Below, piece by piece: positions 61,052 through 64,000 of a stretch of 64,000 bases of DNA (the first letter of the stretch is position 1; the number at the start of each line of letters is the position of its first letter). Position numbers and translations under genes: made by a program. The stretch spans positions 186,001 to 250,000 of the forward strand of contig NZ_JAKGCU010000001.1 in NCBI RefSeq assembly GCF_021556435.1, in the 5' to 3' direction. The DNA is from Gordonia tangerina (lineage in GTDB: Bacteria > Actinomycetota > Actinomycetes > Mycobacteriales > Mycobacteriaceae). A model generated the notes under the pieces. That model had not been told where the DNA came from. It worked only from the letters and a program-made list of their open reading frames with translations, and did not search any database.

Positions 61052-64000
61052 ATGACCACCGAACCCCTCGCCGACCAAGCAGCCCGCAACCGCATCACCA
61101 CCGACACCGCCGCCACCCTGTTCGTCGAAGCAGGCGCCGGCAGCGGCAAAACCCACTCGCTCGTCGGCCGCATCTGCCAACTCGTGCTGCGCGACGGCAT
61201 CGACCTCGACCGGATCGCTGCCATCACCTTCACCGAGAAGGCGGCCGCCGAACTGCGCGAACGCGTCCGCGTCGAACTCGCCCAGAACGACACCGAACGT
61301 GCGCACGCCGCGCTCGAACAGATCGACACCGCCGCCATCGGCACCCTGCATGCCTTCGCCGCCCGCATCATCAGCGAACATCCCCTCGAAGCCGGGGTAC
61401 CTCCGCGCATCGCCGTCGTCGACGCGATGGGCTCGCAGCTGTCGTTCGAACGACGATGGCGCCGCATGCGCACCCGACTGTTCACCGACGCCGCACCACC
61501 CATGCTGGTCGACGCCATGGGCATCATCATGGCTGCCGGCGCCTCACTCGATCAGATGCGTGGACTCGCGGACGCGCTCGACCGCAACTGGGACCGCCTC
61601 ACCCTCGACGACAACCCACAAGGCATCGCCCCCGCCGACATCGACCGCATCCTGCGCGAAGCCGACACCATCACCGAGAGGATCGACGACTGCCTCGACC
61701 TCGACGACAAGCTCGCGCAGCAGCTCGACAAGGTCCGCGAATGGCGCATCCTCGTTGCAGCAGAACGGGATGCGACCGGCTGGATTCCCATGGCGGCGCT
61801 GTGTCCAGGGCCCGGCAACGGTGGTGCTGGCAAGAACTGGCGGGGTGGCTCGGCACAGGTCAAGGAGATCAAAGAGTCCATCAAGGCGTTGCGCGACGAG
61901 ATCTGTCCCGACGTCGTCGGCGCCTACATCGACGGCGCCGTTCGTGTGGTGGTGCACCATCTGTCTGAGATCGTCCTCGACGAAGCTTGCGAACGACAAC
62001 GAAGCGGACAGCTCGAGTTCCACGACCTCCTCGTGCTCGCCCGCGACGTGCTCGGCGATCCCGAGGTCGCCGCGGCAGCGCACGACCGCTATCAGCGAGT
62101 GTTGCTCGACGAGTTCCAAGACACGGACCCGCTGCAGCTTGAGCTGGCTCAGCGCATCGTCGCTGGCCGTGACGAAGCGGGTCGACTGTTCACCGTCGGC
62201 GATCCGAAGCAGTCCATCTACCGTTTCCGCCGCGCGGACATCGCCGCCTACATGGCTGCCCGTGACCGCACCCCGGCCGCCGACGTCGTGCAACTGACCA
62301 CCAACTTTCGCTCCACCCGACCGGTCATCGACTGGATCAACACCGTCTTCGGCCGGCTCATCGTCGCGGATGGCCACGTCCAGCCGTCCTACACGCCGCT
62401 GCATCCCGCGCCCGGCAGGCCGCGGTGGCCCCTCGATTGGGGTCCGCACCCCTTCGTGTTCCCTGACAACGACGAACCCGTCGACGACGAGGACTCCCTC
62501 TCACCCGCCGAAGCCATCCGAGCACGCGAATCCCGCGATGTCGCGCGGATCATCGCCACCGCCGTCGAAAAGCGTTGGCATAGAGAGTCACTCGATGATG
62601 GCAAGACTTACCGGCACGACGCACTGCGATGGAAAGACATCTGCATCCTCATCCCGTCGCGCACAGTTCTGCCGTTCCTTGAGAAGGGTCTCGACGCCGC
62701 CGGTATCGAGTTCCGTTCGGAAGCATCGAGTCTCGTGTACTCGACGCAAGAGGTGCACGACCTGTTGGTGACCTGCCGGGCGTTGGCGAATACCGCCGAT
62801 GAAGCCGCGCTCGTTGCCGCCCTGCGTACCCCGCTGTTCGGCTGCGGTGACGATGATCTGCTGCGCTGGAAAGCTGCGGACGGGCGATGGAGCATCTACG
62901 CGACGCCGCCTACGGATGAGCTGGCTGACTCGCCTGTGGCGGCCGCATACGCGTACCTTCGGGAGCTGTCGTTCGATCTCGGCGATCTGAATCCTGGTGC
63001 GTTGCTGAGTCGCCTAGCCACCGACCGCCGGGTCTTCGAGGTGTCAATGGACTCGCCCCGTCACCGCGACGTGTGGCGGCGGCTGCGGTTCGTCATCGAT
63101 CAGGCCCGCGCGTGGTACGCCGAAGACCGTGGATCGTTGCGTGACTATATCGACTGGGCCGACACCCAAGCCGACGAGAACGCGCGCGTTGCCGAGACCG
63201 TTCTCCCGGAGATCGGCGTCGATGCCGTGCGCATCATGACCATTCACGCCGCCAAGGGCCTGCAGTTCCCGATGGTGGTGGTTGCTGGGATGAGCGGGGG
63301 CTTCCGCACGCAGCCCGAACCGTTGCTGTGGGATGACGAGGGCACGTTGCAGGCGTGCGTGTCGAAGGCGGTGGCGTCGAAGGGCTACAAGCCGGCGGCT
63401 GCCGCGGAGAAGGACCACGCTGAGGCCGAGAAGAAGCGGCTGCTCTACGTGGCGTGCACCCGCGCCGAGAGTCATCTCGCGGTGTCCGGGTACGTCGGCA
63501 AAGGTGCCTCGTGGGGTGCGACGCTGGCGCCTGCGATCGACGGTCTGCCGAACTCGGGGCCGGAGCTCATCGAGCCTGTACGGCGTGATGACGAGCCCAT
63601 CGAGCAGTTCGAGCGTCAGTCGTGGGACGAGTGGTCGGCGGAGACGGCCACGATCGAGGTGACCTCGGCGTTGCGGGCGTCGTACTCGGCGACGCGCATC
63701 GTGCACGGTGAGGACAGTGCAGAGGTTGCTCTGCTGGAAGGCTATCGCGGTGCTGGTCTTCTCACTGTGCCTGCAGAAGAACGGGTTTCGCCAGCCACGG
63801 CGATTGCGGACAGCGGTACATCTCTGGGTACGGCGCTGCACGCGGTGCTCGAGGTGATAGAGCTGGGCGCACCGCTCGACGAAGCTTTTGAGACCACCGC
63901 TCGCCATGCGGCGTCCGTGGCCGGCATCGTCGACGTCGAGCACTTCGTCGCGTTAGCGCGATCGGCGCTGGAGTCCGAACCTGTCCAGCGAGCCGCCGTA
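61052..64000 (+). CDS. AddA-like UvrD/RecB helicase-nuclease, truncated by window end
   Basis: 983 codons in the window, still open. GGAGG lies six bases before ATG 61052. Motifs: Walker A AGAGSGKT at 27-34, ITFTEKAAAELRERV, motif II LLDEFQDTD, VGDPKQSIYRFRRAD, TTNFRS, MTIHAAKGLQFPMV and LLYVACTRAESHL. Near the window end GTSLGTALHAVLE is the start of a RecB-type nuclease domain (Gly-x-x-x-His); the rest is cut off. So it is a helicase-nuclease fusion and partner of the preceding nuclease. Confidence 0.92.
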   Translation, partial: MTTEPLADQAARNRITTDTAATLFVEAGAGSGKTHSLVGRICQLVLRDGIDLDRIAAITFTEKAAAELRERVRVELAQNDTERAHAALEQIDTAAIGTLHAFAARIISEHPLEAGVPPRIAVVDAMGSQLSFERRWRRMRTRLFTDAAPPMLVDAMGIIMAAGASLDQMRGLADALDRNWDRLTLDDNPQGIAPADIDRILREADTITERIDDCLDLDDKLAQQLDKVREWRILVAAERDATGWIPMAALCPGPGNGGAGKNWRGGSAQVKEIKESIKALRDEICPDVVGAYIDGAVRVVVHHLSEIVLDEACERQRSGQLEFHDLLVLARDVLGDPEVAAAAHDRYQRVLLDEFQDTDPLQLELAQRIVAGRDEAGRLFTVGDPKQSIYRFRRADIAAYMAARDRTPAADVVQLTTNFRSTRPVIDWINTVFGRLIVADGHVQPSYTPLHPAPGRPRWPLDWGPHPFVFPDNDEPVDDEDSLSPAEAIRARESRDVARIIATAVEKRWHRESLDDGKTYRHDALRWKDICILIPSRTVLPFLEKGLDAAGIEFRSEASSLVYSTQEVHDLLVTCRALANTADEAALVAALRTPLFGCGDDDLLRWKAADGRWSIYATPPTDELADSPVAAAYAYLRELSFDLGDLNPGALLSRLATDRRVFEVSMDSPRHRDVWRRLRFVIDQARAWYAEDRGSLRDYIDWADTQADENARVAETVLPEIGVDAVRIMTIHAAKGLQFPMVVVAGMSGGFRTQPEPLLWDDEGTLQACVSKAVASKGYKPAAAAEKDHAEAEKKRLLYVACTRAESHLAVSGYVGKGASWGATLAPAIDGLPNSGPELIEPVRRDDEPIEQFERQSWDEWSAETATIEVTSALRASYSATRIVHGEDSAEVALLEGYRGAGLLTVPAEERVSPATAIADSGTSLGTALHAVLEVIELGAPLDEAFETTARHAASVAGIVDVEHFVALARSALESEPVQRAAV

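Noticed and set aside
58615..64000. AdnAB repair nuclease
   Set aside because: The first subunit has no visible Walker A or UvrD motifs, unlike AdnA; it is closer to AddB in layout.

Overview
The window is high-GC actinobacterial DNA. Short intergenic gaps, ATGA/GTGA gene overlaps, frequent GTG starts, DUF3558 and PASTA lipoproteins, a type VII secretion-type cassette, a mycothiol-dependent-type enzyme and numerous palindromic intergenic repeats suggest a mycolic-acid actinobacterium close to Gordonia or Rhodococcus. That placement is inference; no 16S or marker gene is present.

Layout. (1) 1-1200: the tail of an EthD-like gene, two clusters of long palindromic repeats and a GIY-YIG protein. 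(2) 1.2-7.1 kb: an aromatic meta-cleavage locus. Five leftward, tightly overlapping genes (acetaldehyde dehydrogenase, 4-hydroxy-2-oxovalerate aldolase, semialdehyde dehydrogenase, SDR-fold protein, tautomerase) diverge from a rightward catechol 2,3-dioxygenase across a promoter region with two palindromes. Together they would open the catechol ring and process the product to pyruvate and acetyl-CoA; hydratase and decarboxylase genes are not in the window. (3) 7.2-20 kb: secreted lipase, a type VII secretion-type cassette (EspC-like protein, WXG-like effector with glycine-rich tail, membrane protein), an epimerase, a convergent HigB/HigA-like toxin-antitoxin pair lying between two 80-bp direct repeats, an acyl-CoA ligase with an AraC regulator, a TY-Chap-like protein, DUF808 and Fic. 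(4) 20-36 kb: a MNT antitoxin with a truncated HEPN partner, lipoproteins, hypotheticals, a TetR/M28 peptidase pair, a hydrolase broken by a stop codon, a frame-broken DUF2510-exonuclease-BRCT gene, a solo PD-(D/E)XK protein and a Ltp-repeat protein. (5) 36-41 kb: lower-GC accessory genes (HNH, PH/SHOCT, two PASTA lipoproteins).

(6) 41-64 kb is a dense defence island. A rightward DUF6361 / phospholipase-D-like / helicase operon converges on a DUF262-HNH (GmrSD-like) gene. Further right a leftward operon encodes a small excisionase-type HTH, a SNF2-type helicase, a DUF4391 protein, a type III Mod methyltransferase and a type III Res nuclease. Diverging from it is a rightward AddB-like nuclease plus AddA-like UvrD helicase-nuclease that runs off the window. 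The three-gene DUF6361/PLD/helicase operon is the best candidate for a poorly described system. The extended type III RM operon and the AddAB-like pair are the next most interesting.
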